Shown here piece after piece: positions 35,227 to 44,060 of a stretch of 64,000 nucleotides of DNA. Under the pieces are notes generated by a model. The model saw nothing but the letters and a program-made list of their open reading frames with translations, did not search any database and was not told where the DNA came from. Location: NCBI RefSeq assembly GCF_014306105.1, contig NZ_JACRVF010000001.1, positions 1,008,413-1,072,412 on the forward strand, read 5' to 3'. Source of the stretch: Pontibacter cellulosilyticus (GTDB lineage Bacteria > Bacteroidota > Bacteroidia > Cytophagales > Hymenobacteraceae). Position 1 is the first letter of the stretch. Every line of letters starts with the position of its first letter. Position numbers and translations under genes: made by a program.

Positions 35227-36524
35227 TGCAGACAAAGCATTTAAGGATATCCACATCAATGTTTTTACTAAAATCTTTGATAATAATACTTTTATCAAAC
35301 GGTTTTATTACTAACTTTTTATCGTTCTCTGGCATTAATTCAGGTACATTAATAATTGATTTAATTGTCATTATTATAACACTTCATTTTATAATAAGCT
35401 TAGCAAATTTGATAAGATTAACTCCTCAGTTTAACATTACATATGCTACTTTATTTTTATTATGGTTATTCTTAATATTTGCTACATTAACTAAAACGCT
35501 CTTTTTCGACCATAACCCTATATCTGAACGTTTATTAGGAATCAGAAATAATATTATATACAGCATACCTCTATTTTACATTCCTGTCGTATTCAGGGAT
35601 GATAAAAAGATAGAAGAAATACTTTCATTTTTTATAAAAGTATCACTCGTTCTAATTGTATTCTCATACTTCCAGTTCGCTTTTAGTGCTATATTGCCAG
35701 AATCGTTATTAGCACTTAAAGGTGATTCTCCATTTGGTTTTTATGGGAGTACAATTGTTAGGCCTACAGCACTTTTAGGAAATACGATTATTTACTCCAG
35801 CTTTACAGTAATTGTGTTTAGCTTGGTATTGGCAAAATACCTCTATAGCCCGGAAAGAAAGTATCTGATAATGCTAGTTATGATTGCAATAGCTAACGCA
35901 TTAACACTAACGAGGGCTGCTCTAGTTGGTCTTATAATTGTGTTGATTGTTGCTTTAATTTTAAGATACGCTCGATTCACCTATACTTTTATTAAAAAGG
36001 TAGTTGGCTTTGCTTTACTAAGTCTGTTCATTTTCTCTTCTGTTATATTTTTGTATCGGGATTCCTTTTTCTTAGCTAGGATGGCAGGGAAAGACCCAAA
36101 TTCCAAAGGCTCAAACCAAGAACATTTCCAACAAATTAATGATGCATTTACCTATGTTTTAAAACATCCAATAATTGGAGCAGGTGTTGGTACGCAAGGC
36201 CCTAGCGGTGATGCTGAAAGTAAAATCATAACAGATGGATATTGGCTGCAGCTCTTACTGGAGAATGGAATTTTATTAGGCTTTTTTTATGCTACCTTCT
36301 ACGGGTTATGCTTGCTTTTTTCGTTACTAACATTTTATAGAACTGATAATATTTTGCTTAAACAGCTAAGTATGGCCTTTATTTGCTTCAGTTGCTATTT
36401 CTATGCAGCAAGCCTTCTTAACTCAGCTTTTATTGGCCGTATTAATTTCATAGTTTACTGGACAATCATAGGGCTTATTATCGCTCAGAATTGGAACCTA
36501 AAGCGAGATAGAACTCATGCATAG
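35223..36524 (+). CDS. O-antigen ligase/polymerase-type membrane protein (first copy)
   Basis: A 433-residue polytopic protein with about 11 helices and a large periplasmic loop (about residues 285-340) containing HPIIGAGVGTQGPSGDAES, the glycine-rich signature of the Wzy_C/WaaL superfamily. One of two such genes in the locus; one may polymerise the repeat units (Wzy) and the other ligate or polymerise further. The start ATG at 35223 overlaps the previous stop by four bases. Next gene overlaps by eight bases. Confidence 0.78.
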   Translation: MMQTKHLRISTSMFLLKSLIIILLSNGFITNFLSFSGINSGTLIIDLIVIIITLHFIISLANLIRLTPQFNITYATLFLLWLFLIFATLTKTLFFDHNPISERLLGIRNNIIYSIPLFYIPVVFRDDKKIEEILSFFIKVSLVLIVFSYFQFAFSAILPESLLALKGDSPFGFYGSTIVRPTALLGNTIIYSSFTVIVFSLVLAKYLYSPERKYLIMLVMIAIANALTLTRAALVGLIIVLIVALILRYARFTYTFIKKVVGFALLSLFIFSSVIFLYRDSFFLARMAGKDPNSKGSNQEHFQQINDAFTYVLKHPIIGAGVGTQGPSGDAESKIITDGYWLQLLLENGILLGFFYATFYGLCLLFSLLTFYRTDNILLKQLSMAFICFSCYFYAASLLNSAFIGRINFIVYWTIIGLIIAQNWNLKRDRTHA

Positions 36525-37632
36525 CCTTGCTATCGATTGCAGAATGATAAATGCTTCTGGAATAGGCGTTTATCTGCAAAACATTCTTCCCTATCTTACT
36601 AAGCATTTTCAAGTATATTTCATAGGTATTAAAGCAGATATTAAACATTTTGAATGGGCAACCCCAAATAGAATTATTGAAGTTAATTCAGGAATCTATT
36701 CGATAAAGGAGCAATTGGAGCTTCCTTTAGCTGTTCCTAAGTGCGATATATTTTGGTCGCCACATTATAATGTGCCGTTGCTTCCAATAAAGGCAAAAAT
36801 AAGGATTGTTACTATTCATGACACATATCATTTGGCTTTCAGTAATAATCTTTCACCACTTCAAAAAATTTACTCTAAAATACTTTTCAAAGGCGCTAGC
36901 ACACTTTCAGACAAAATAATAACTGTCTCTAGGTTTTCAGAAAACGAAATTTACAAGTATACAGCTGCAAAAGAGACTTCGGTCACATCCATTCATAACG
37001 GTGTTGATAAAACTTTATTTAACATAAAGGATTCTCAAGTTACGGGACATAGACTTGCTTCTTTATACCCTCTGTTGCCAAGTAAATACTTATTATATAT
37101 TGGTAATGTTAAACCGCATAAGAACCTTTCAAGTTTGGTTAAAGCCTTTGCAAGTTTAAATAACAAAATAGGTAATGATATAGGACTTGTGATAGTTGGA
37201 AAAAAATCAGGGTTTATAACCGGTGATAATGAATTAATAGAATTAATAGAAACTGATAGCTTTTTAAAAAGCAACGTTTTCTTTACCGGCCATGTTCCTG
37301 AGAAACATTTACCTATTTTGTATGCTGAGGCTAGTATATTTGTCTTTCCCTCGATATATGAGGGTTTTGGGCTGCCTCCACTTGAAGCCATGTCTTGTGG
37401 TTGTCCTGTACTGGCTTCTGATGCAGCTAGTATTCCTGAAATATGCGGAGAGGCTGCTATGTACTTTTCACCGCATGACACAGAAGATTTATCTAAAAAG
37501 ATTCAACTCTTACTAACGAACAATAAATTAAGAGAAGAAATGAAAGCCAAAGGGTTGAAACAAGCTTTGCTCTATGATTGGGAAACGACAGCAGAAAAAC
37601 ATATTGCTGTTTTCAATAATGTGGTTTGTTAA
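36517..37632 (+). CDS. Glycosyltransferase family 4
   Basis: A 371-residue GT-B enzyme. The N-terminal half begins LAIDCRMINASGIGVYLQNILPYL, typical of mannosyltransferase-like GT4, and the donor-binding half shows YLLYIGNVKPHKNLSSLVKAF, VFPSIYEGFGLPPLEAMSCG (the E-x7-E-like motif) and VLASDAASIPEICG. It likely adds mannose or glucose to the growing repeat unit. It overlaps the previous gene by eight bases. Confidence 0.86.
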   Translation: MHSLAIDCRMINASGIGVYLQNILPYLTKHFQVYFIGIKADIKHFEWATPNRIIEVNSGIYSIKEQLELPLAVPKCDIFWSPHYNVPLLPIKAKIRIVTIHDTYHLAFSNNLSPLQKIYSKILFKGASTLSDKIITVSRFSENEIYKYTAAKETSVTSIHNGVDKTLFNIKDSQVTGHRLASLYPLLPSKYLLYIGNVKPHKNLSSLVKAFASLNNKIGNDIGLVIVGKKSGFITGDNELIELIETDSFLKSNVFFTGHVPEKHLPILYAEASIFVFPSIYEGFGLPPLEAMSCGCPVLASDAASIPEICGEAAMYFSPHDTEDLSKKIQLLLTNNKLREEMKAKGLKQALLYDWETTAEKHIAVFNNVVC

Positions 37633-37737
37633 CTTCTTTTAGATTCATCGCCACATTAACCTGTTTGATTTTTATAGAATATAAGTATTCTTGATTATTT
37701 TGTAAAGAAAATATTACAACTCATTAAAAGTAGAAAA

Positions 37738-38880
37738 TTGAAAGTAGCGATAGTACATGAGTGGTTTGTAGAGTATGCTGGTTCAGAGAAAGTGGTAGAG
37801 CAACTTTTAAACATTTATCCGGATGCTGACCTTTTTGCTGTTATTGAGTATTTACCAGAGCACCACAAAAAACATATTCAGAACAAAAAGGTAAAAACAA
37901 CTTTCATTCAAAAGCTACCTTTCGTTAAAAGTCAATACAGAAACTATATTGCATTGATGCCTCTTGCAATAGAGCAATTAGATGTATCATTGTATGATCT
38001 TGTAATATCTAGCAGCCATGCTGTAGCAAAAGGAGTCATTACACACTCCAATCAACTTCACATCTGCTATTGCCATTCCCCTGTTCGCTACGCATGGGAC
38101 CTTTACCATCAATACCTGCGTGAGTCAGGGCTTACAAAAGGCATAAAGGGATTCATCGCAAAGCTTATTCTTCATTATTTAAGAATTTGGGATTTGACAA
38201 CAGTTAATAGAGTTGATTTTTTTATCGCCAACTCAGGTTATATTGCTAAGCGCATTTCTAAAGTTTACAATAGAGAGGCAACTATTATATATCCACCTGT
38301 AAATGTTAATGAATTTAGCTTAGAAGAGCATAAAGAGGATTACTATGTGACGGCCTCTAGAATGGTGCCCTACAAAAAAATGGATATGATTGTAGAGGCT
38401 TTCAGTTTAATGCCTGATAAGAAATTGGTTGTAATTGGAGATGGCCCTGATTTTAATAAAATCAAATCAAAAGTAACTAGCAATATTGCTTTACTAGGCT
38501 TCCAGGAATTTAGTGTCTTGAAATCATATATGCAGAAAGCTAAGGCGTTTGTATTCGCCGCTGAAGAGGATTTTGGCATAACTCCGGTAGAAGCCCAAGC
38601 TTGCGGCACACCTGTTATCGCGTATGGTAAAGGTGGTGCGAGTGAATCAATTATTCATGGCGTAACAGGTCTTCATTTCAGGGAACAAACAAAAGAATCA
38701 TTAATAGGGGCTATTTCATACTTCGAATCTGGCAAAGTGAAATTTGACCCATTAATCATCAGAGAAAATGCAGAAAGATTTAGCGAAGGAGAATTCCGCT
38801 CCAAGATTAAAGATTATATTTCGGCAAAATTGCCAATAACAGAATATCAAAATGACCAGTACGTACCTGTCACACTCTAA
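37738..38880 (+). CDS. Glycosyltransferase family 4 (WbaZ-like)
   Basis: A 380-residue GT4 protein starting at TTG 37738, the natural position for MKVAIVHEWFVEYAGSEKVVEQ; this opening with GSEKV is a family hallmark. The donor half contains YYVTASRMVPYKKMDMIVEAF and FAAEEDFGITPVEAQACGTPVI. It is most like mannosyltransferases of the WbaZ type. Its C-terminus overlaps the next gene by 29 bases. A 105-base gap separates it from the preceding gene, so it may have an additional promoter. Confidence 0.84.
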   Translation: MKVAIVHEWFVEYAGSEKVVEQLLNIYPDADLFAVIEYLPEHHKKHIQNKKVKTTFIQKLPFVKSQYRNYIALMPLAIEQLDVSLYDLVISSSHAVAKGVITHSNQLHICYCHSPVRYAWDLYHQYLRESGLTKGIKGFIAKLILHYLRIWDLTTVNRVDFFIANSGYIAKRISKVYNREATIIYPPVNVNEFSLEEHKEDYYVTASRMVPYKKMDMIVEAFSLMPDKKLVVIGDGPDFNKIKSKVTSNIALLGFQEFSVLKSYMQKAKAFVFAAEEDFGITPVEAQACGTPVIAYGKGGASESIIHGVTGLHFREQTKESLIGAISYFESGKVKFDPLIIRENAERFSEGEFRSKIKDYISAKLPITEYQNDQYVPVTL

Positions 38881-40147
38881 ATATAGCATTTATAATAAGC
38901 ATCTAATACTATGGGCGTTGTCTGGTGTAGCAATCTCAATGCCTTTTTCCATTAAGTTGAACTCATTATTTGTCATCTTAACAGTATCACTTTGGATCAC
39001 AAATAAATTGTATCTCTCCCGATTGAAAGATGCGTTACATGTTCGGCTAATACAGTTATTGCTGTTATTTTACTCTCTATTTTTTGTAAGTATAACCTAT
39101 AGCGAAAATAGCGCTGCTGCTTTTGCTGAGTTGGAATTAAAGTCTAGCATAGCTATACTACCTTTGGTATTTTTCACAATTGGTCTCCAAAGCAATCACT
39201 ATTTGCAACTACTTAAAGCTTATATTTTAGGTTGTTTCATCGCTACTTCATATAGCCTGCTGTCAATAGCATATGATATCTGCATCAACAATATGCATAG
39301 AGCACCTGATCAATTATTAGGCGTCGACTGGGTCTACTTTTCGTATTTCTTACCAAAACAGATCAATCTACATTCACCTTATTTTAGCATGTATCTGGTA
39401 ATGGCAATTTTTATTCTAGCATATCTATTTTGTTATGAGTATGTTAGAAAAAGAAATACCTTCATATTAAGTGCATATCTTGTGTTAATACTTTATTTTG
39501 TTGTATTCACAATAATGCTTGCCTCCAGAACTGCATTACTAGCCGGCTTTTTAATTACAGGAATATCACTACTTGCATTTCTTATTTTTAGCAGAAAAAA
39601 ATTCCTGACTTTAGCATTACTCATATTAATGCCATTTATCGCTTTCAAGGCTTTTGAAACAGTGCCTTATTTAAAAAGAAAGCTACAAGACATGAGTGGT
39701 ATGGAGCAAAGACAAACAGTTTGGAGTACAAGTATTGATTTAATTAGTGAAAATATTCTATTTGGGTTAGGAACAGGTGATACAAAAGATGAGCTTGTAA
39801 AAGCATATAAGAAAAACGATTATAACGAAGGTATTGAGCAAAAATATGATCCGCATAACCAATACATTCAGATAACCCTAGCATTAGGCATTGTTGGATT
39901 ATTAGTTTATATTTTGATCATTTTCACTCTCCTAGCTACATCAATAAACCTAAAGAACTTACTTCTTGCTATATTTACCGTTCTGTTTGTTTTATGTGGC
40001 ATAACAGAAAGTAACTTGACAACACAGAAAGGAGTAATTTTCTTTTCTTTCTTTGTGTCTCTTTTTGCAATCCTTAAAGACCAACTGAATAAACGTGCAG
40101 AAGTTTTAGAGACAAAATCAGGTGAGATTGTAGTGCAAAAGCACTAA
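38852..40147 (+). CDS. O-antigen ligase/polymerase-type membrane protein (second copy)
   Basis: A 431-residue protein with about 11 membrane helices. FTIMLASRTALLAGFLITG and the periplasmic MEQRQTVWSTSIDLISENILFG, LGTGDTKDELVKAYK and DPHNQYIQITLALG match the Wzy_C/WaaL superfamily. DPHNQY contains the conserved histidine of ligase-type enzymes, which makes this copy the better ligase candidate. It overlaps the upstream GT4 by 29 bases. Confidence 0.82.
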   Translation: MTSTYLSHSKYSIYNKHLILWALSGVAISMPFSIKLNSLFVILTVSLWITNKLYLSRLKDALHVRLIQLLLLFYSLFFVSITYSENSAAAFAELELKSSIAILPLVFFTIGLQSNHYLQLLKAYILGCFIATSYSLLSIAYDICINNMHRAPDQLLGVDWVYFSYFLPKQINLHSPYFSMYLVMAIFILAYLFCYEYVRKRNTFILSAYLVLILYFVVFTIMLASRTALLAGFLITGISLLAFLIFSRKKFLTLALLILMPFIAFKAFETVPYLKRKLQDMSGMEQRQTVWSTSIDLISENILFGLGTGDTKDELVKAYKKNDYNEGIEQKYDPHNQYIQITLALGIVGLLVYILIIFTLLATSINLKNLLLAIFTVLFVLCGITESNLTTQKGVIFFSFFVSLFAILKDQLNKRAEVLETKSGEIVVQKH

Positions 40148-40209
40148 CTGTGATTAAAATTAAGTTAGGTTATATTAAAACATAACTAACTGATTTTATA
40201 TAAATTAGG

Positions 40210-40217
40210 TATTTTTG
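40210..40217 (+). promoter_or_regulatory. Possible -7 element upstream of the phosphoglycosyltransferase gene
   Basis: TATTTTTG at 40210-40217 matches TAnnTTTG, 18 bases before the ATG at 40235. No clear -33 box. Confidence 0.3.
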
Positions 40218-40234
40218 CAAATATTTTTTTTACC

Positions 40235-41614
40235 ATGACCGGTTTTTACAATAAATATATTAAACTCATACATTCTGCAGGGGATTTTATTGCTCTAACT
40301 GTTTCTCTTTTTGTAGCGATGGCTATTACAGCAAAAAGCACAAATATCAGTTATCCTCATCCTACAATAAGTTCACTATTTCTTCTGGTCTCGATATGGT
40401 TTCTATGCACGCTTCTACTTAAATTCTATAAATATTACCGTGTAGCGCGCACTAAAACAATATTACTTGATGCACTGAAAGCAGTGCTTCTCTATGTAGT
40501 TCTGCTTGAGGCTATTTTAAATCTCACACAAATCACAAAGTTTAACAGGGATTTCCTTATTTATCATTATTTGGCATTCGGTGTGCTTGTTTTAACTTGG
40601 AGAATCATTGTCACCTACACAATAAGGTACCTTCGTAGTAAAGGCTATAATTCAAAAAAAGTAATTATAATTGGCTACAGTAAAATTGGTGTAGAATTGA
40701 AAACCTTTTTTAATTCTCATCCTGAGTACGCCTATAAATTTGAAGGCTTCTTTGATGACAAAGTAAATAATACAGACATCATTGGAAGATTAAAAGATAT
40801 TCAGAATTTTGTTTTAGAAAACGAGATCAACGAAATATACTGTAGCCCCTTTACATTAGAGAAGGAACAGATAATTTCACTTATAGACTTTTCGGACAAT
40901 AATTTAGTAAGAGTAAAGTTCCTTCCAGAACCTTTTAGCTTCACTTATCAGAAGCTAAAATTAGACTATGGGGACATGCTCCCTTTTCTTGTTACAAGGT
41001 CTATTCCTTTGGATGATGTAATTAACAAAATGATTAAAAGAACATTCGATATTTTATTCTCTCTTTTTGTAATCGTTTTCTTACTCTCGTGGTTGTTACC
41101 CATTTTAGCAATCATAATTAAACTAGATTCTAAAGGGCCTGTATTTTTCGCACAACAGAGGTCAGGAATTAACTGTAAAGCATTTGCCTGTTGGAAGCTC
41201 CGCTCAATGTATGTAAACGAGCAAGCAAATTCTCAGTTTGCAAAACGTAATGATAAAAGAATTACTCCTGTGGGGGCTTTTTTAAGAAAAACAAGTCTAG
41301 ACGAATTGCCTCAATTCTTTAATGTTTTAATGGGTCACATGTCTATTGTAGGTCCGCGCCCTCATATGCTGGAGGCAGATAAGGAGTATGCACTTATTGC
41401 TGAGAAGTATAAAGTGCGTCACTATATTAAACCAGGTGTTACTGGTCTTTCACAGGTTAGAGGCTATCGTGGAGACACAACTCAAAATTTTCAGGTTAGA
41501 GGAAGAATAAAGCTTGATATTTTTTATCTTGAAAACTGGTCTTTTGTATTAGATTTAAAAATTATTTATTATACTATCTACAACATCTTCCGAGGAGATA
41601 AACACGCTTTTTAA
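40235..41614 (+). CDS. Polyprenyl-phosphate sugar-1-phosphate transferase
   Basis: A 459-residue protein with four to five N-terminal helices, a CoA-binding-like domain (about 145-245), one more helix and the bacterial sugar transferase domain at the C-terminus. That domain shows GPVFFAQQRSGINCKAFACW, KLRSMYVNE, KTSLDELPQFFNVLMGHMS and VGPRPHM. It starts assembly by attaching the first hexose-1-phosphate to undecaprenyl phosphate (WcaJ/WbaP-type, probably glucose or galactose). It is preceded by a candidate promoter and is followed by a GT2 gene. Confidence 0.92.
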   Translation: MTGFYNKYIKLIHSAGDFIALTVSLFVAMAITAKSTNISYPHPTISSLFLLVSIWFLCTLLLKFYKYYRVARTKTILLDALKAVLLYVVLLEAILNLTQITKFNRDFLIYHYLAFGVLVLTWRIIVTYTIRYLRSKGYNSKKVIIIGYSKIGVELKTFFNSHPEYAYKFEGFFDDKVNNTDIIGRLKDIQNFVLENEINEIYCSPFTLEKEQIISLIDFSDNNLVRVKFLPEPFSFTYQKLKLDYGDMLPFLVTRSIPLDDVINKMIKRTFDILFSLFVIVFLLSWLLPILAIIIKLDSKGPVFFAQQRSGINCKAFACWKLRSMYVNEQANSQFAKRNDKRITPVGAFLRKTSLDELPQFFNVLMGHMSIVGPRPHMLEADKEYALIAEKYKVRHYIKPGVTGLSQVRGYRGDTTQNFQVRGRIKLDIFYLENWSFVLDLKIIYYTIYNIFRGDKHAF

Positions 41615-41671
41615 AGTAAGCTTATATCCGTAAATTTATTAATGTATAATTAGAAGCCCACAAATCTGTAT

Positions 41672-42547
41672 ATGTATAAATATGATATAGCGGCTTCTAT
41701 TGTTGCTTATAAAAACAACCATGATATCATTAATGCTGCTGTTAGAAGCTTTTTAGACACTAATCTAGAAGTAGCAATATTAATCATTGACAATTCTCCC
41801 TCTGATATTCTAAAACAAGAATTAATAAATGACGAGAGAGTATTTTACAGATTTAATGGTAATAATGTAGGTTTTAGCAAAGCGCATAATCAAGGTATTC
41901 AGCACTTTAAAGATATTTGTAAATATTTTTTAGTATTAAATCCAGATGTATACTTCGATGGTATTACTTTATCAACACTTTATAACTATCTAGAGAGCCA
42001 TCCTGACACAGGTTTGATTGCCCCAAAAGTATTATATCCAAACGGAGACATACAGACGTCCAGAAGACTTATCCCTAGTCCAATAGACCTATTTATCAGA
42101 AGAATGCCCTTTGGTAAGTCATTGTTTAGCAAAAGAACTGATCTAAACGAATATAGCAATTGCGATCATAATGCAGTAATTGAAGTACCTTTCTTGCTCG
42201 GCTGCTTTATGCTTTTCAGAACTTCTGCAATTAATGAAGTTGGAATGTTTGATGAACGGTATTTTGTCTATCTCGAGGATCTAGATATCTGTCGTCGTTT
42301 TACTACAAAGTACAAAGTAATTTACTACGGCCAAGCAAAAATATATCACCTTTATCAGAGAGCTTCATCAAAACATTTGAGCATGCTGATGCTGCACACT
42401 GTCTCAATGGTAAAGTATTTTAACAAGTGGGGATGGATTAGTGATAAGGAAAGAAAGAAAATAAATAAAAAAGCAGTCGCATTAATTCAAGAAAGTATAA
42501 TCGAGACCCCAGTTTCATTTAGCAGAAAGTATGCAGCCACTCTCTAG
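41672..42547 (+). CDS. Family 2 glycosyltransferase
   Basis: A 291-residue GT2 protein, the last gene of the polysaccharide locus. IAASIVAYKNNHDII opens the fold, then ILIIDNSPSDI, NGNNVGFSKAHNQGIQ and YFLVLNPDVYFDG (metal site), with FFLGCFMLF-like and ERYFVYLEDLDICRRF acceptor-side elements. The ending resembles rhamnosyltransferases. Local GC content rises again at the following hisS gene, suggesting this is the right edge of the acquired region. Confidence 0.86.
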   Translation: MYKYDIAASIVAYKNNHDIINAAVRSFLDTNLEVAILIIDNSPSDILKQELINDERVFYRFNGNNVGFSKAHNQGIQHFKDICKYFLVLNPDVYFDGITLSTLYNYLESHPDTGLIAPKVLYPNGDIQTSRRLIPSPIDLFIRRMPFGKSLFSKRTDLNEYSNCDHNAVIEVPFLLGCFMLFRTSAINEVGMFDERYFVYLEDLDICRRFTTKYKVIYYGQAKIYHLYQRASSKHLSMLMLHTVSMVKYFNKWGWISDKERKKINKKAVALIQESIIETPVSFSRKYAATL

Positions 42548-42655
42548 CATACTATAATTCTTACAGCTTTGACACTTACAGAGTAAAAGCTTTTCCCTCT
42601 CCAGCCTCCCCTTTTCCTCAGCTTTTAGTAACTTCGCCGGCAAACTTGCATAAGT

Positions 42656-44053
42656 ATGAGCAAAGAGAAACCATCTATACCTAAGGGAACACGCGATTTT
42701 GGGCCGGCAGTCGTGGTCAAAAGAAACTACATATTTAATACCATTAAACGTACCTTCGAGAAATTCGGCTATTTGCCTCTCGAAACGCCAGCTATGGAAC
42801 AACTGTCTGTGTTAACGGGCAAGTATGGCGATGAAGGTGACCAGTTGCTATTCAAGATTCTCAACTCCGGTGATTTTCTTTCCAAAACCAAGTCAGAGGA
42901 TATTGAGCAGGGATACAAGCATCTGACGCGCAAGATCTCTGAAAAAGGACTTCGCTATGACTTGACAGTGCCTTTTGCCCGCTTTGTGGTAATGAACCGT
43001 AATGAAATCACATTTCCATTCAAGCGCTACCAGATTCAACCGGTATGGCGTGCCGATCGTCCGCAGAAAGGCCGTTACCGTGAGTTTTACCAGTGCGATG
43101 CAGACGTAGTAGGTACGAATTCACTGCTCTGTGAGGCTGAGATCGTGCAGATGATCAATGAAGTTCTCACTAACCTTGGCTTAAAAGACTTCACTATCAA
43201 AATAAACCACAGAGGTGTGTTAGCAGGCATTGCTGAGGCTATCGGTGAAAAAGGCCGTGAGGGTGATATCTGTGTGGCCATTGATAAGCTGGACAAAATC
43301 GGCAAGGAAGGCGTACGTAAAGAGTTGCTGGAAAGAGGCATTTCAGAAGCAGCTATTTCTAAGCTGGAGCCGCTTTATACTCTGGAAGGCGACAATGAGC
43401 AGATCTTAGGCCAGTTACAAACTATACTTGGCGGAACTACAGAGGGAGAGCGAGGTTTAAAAGACCTGCACGAAGTATGGATGTACCTATCTGCGCTTAG
43501 AAGCCAAGCCTTAACGGCAACAAACGAATCTGGTAATCCAAGGCTGATGCTGGACGTGACACTTGCCAGAGGCCTCTCCTACTACACCGGCTGTATATTC
43601 GAGGTAAAGGTGAACAATGTAAGTATGGGTAGTATAAGCGGCGGCGGCCGTTACGATAACCTGACAGGCATGTTCGGTATGCCTGGCGTATCGGGAGTTG
43701 GCTTCTCGTTTGGCGTGGATAGAATATATGATGTGCTCGAAGAGCTACAGCTGTTCCCAGACAGCAGCCAGGTAGGTACCAAAGCACTACTGGTACAGTT
43801 TGATAAAGAGTCTGAAATGCATGCACTGCCTATACTTCAGCAACTGCGAGATGCAGGCGTTGCCTCCGAGTTATACCCGGAGCCCGCTAAGCTGAAAAAA
43901 CAAATGGGGTATGCCGACCAGAAAAGTATACCTTATGTGATACTTGTAGGATCTGAGGAAATTGCCACAGGCAAACTGAAACTGCGCAACATGCAGTTGG
44001 GTGAGCAGCAGGACCTGACCATCGGAGAAATCATCAGTATTTTAACCAAATAA
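42656..44053 (+). CDS. hisS: Histidyl-tRNA synthetase
   Basis: A 465-residue class II synthetase. Motif 2 is RYDLTVPFARFV plus PVWRADRPQKGRYREFYQCDADVVG, the histidine-specific loops are ARGLSYYTG and GGRYDNLTGMFG, and motif 3 is VGFSFGVDRIYD. An anticodon-binding domain occupies the C-terminal 100 residues. It forms an apparent two-gene unit with hutH, whose start is only seven bases past this stop. Confidence 0.96.
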   Translation: MSKEKPSIPKGTRDFGPAVVVKRNYIFNTIKRTFEKFGYLPLETPAMEQLSVLTGKYGDEGDQLLFKILNSGDFLSKTKSEDIEQGYKHLTRKISEKGLRYDLTVPFARFVVMNRNEITFPFKRYQIQPVWRADRPQKGRYREFYQCDADVVGTNSLLCEAEIVQMINEVLTNLGLKDFTIKINHRGVLAGIAEAIGEKGREGDICVAIDKLDKIGKEGVRKELLERGISEAAISKLEPLYTLEGDNEQILGQLQTILGGTTEGERGLKDLHEVWMYLSALRSQALTATNESGNPRLMLDVTLARGLSYYTGCIFEVKVNNVSMGSISGGGRYDNLTGMFGMPGVSGVGFSFGVDRIYDVLEELQLFPDSSQVGTKALLVQFDKESEMHALPILQQLRDAGVASELYPEPAKLKKQMGYADQKSIPYVILVGSEEIATGKLKLRNMQLGEQQDLTIGEIISILTK

Positions 44054-44060
44054 AAACTGC

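Noticed and set aside
28741..42547. Mobile element or integrase bounding the polysaccharide island
   Set aside because: No transposase, integrase, tRNA or direct end repeats were found at either edge; only composition suggests transfer.
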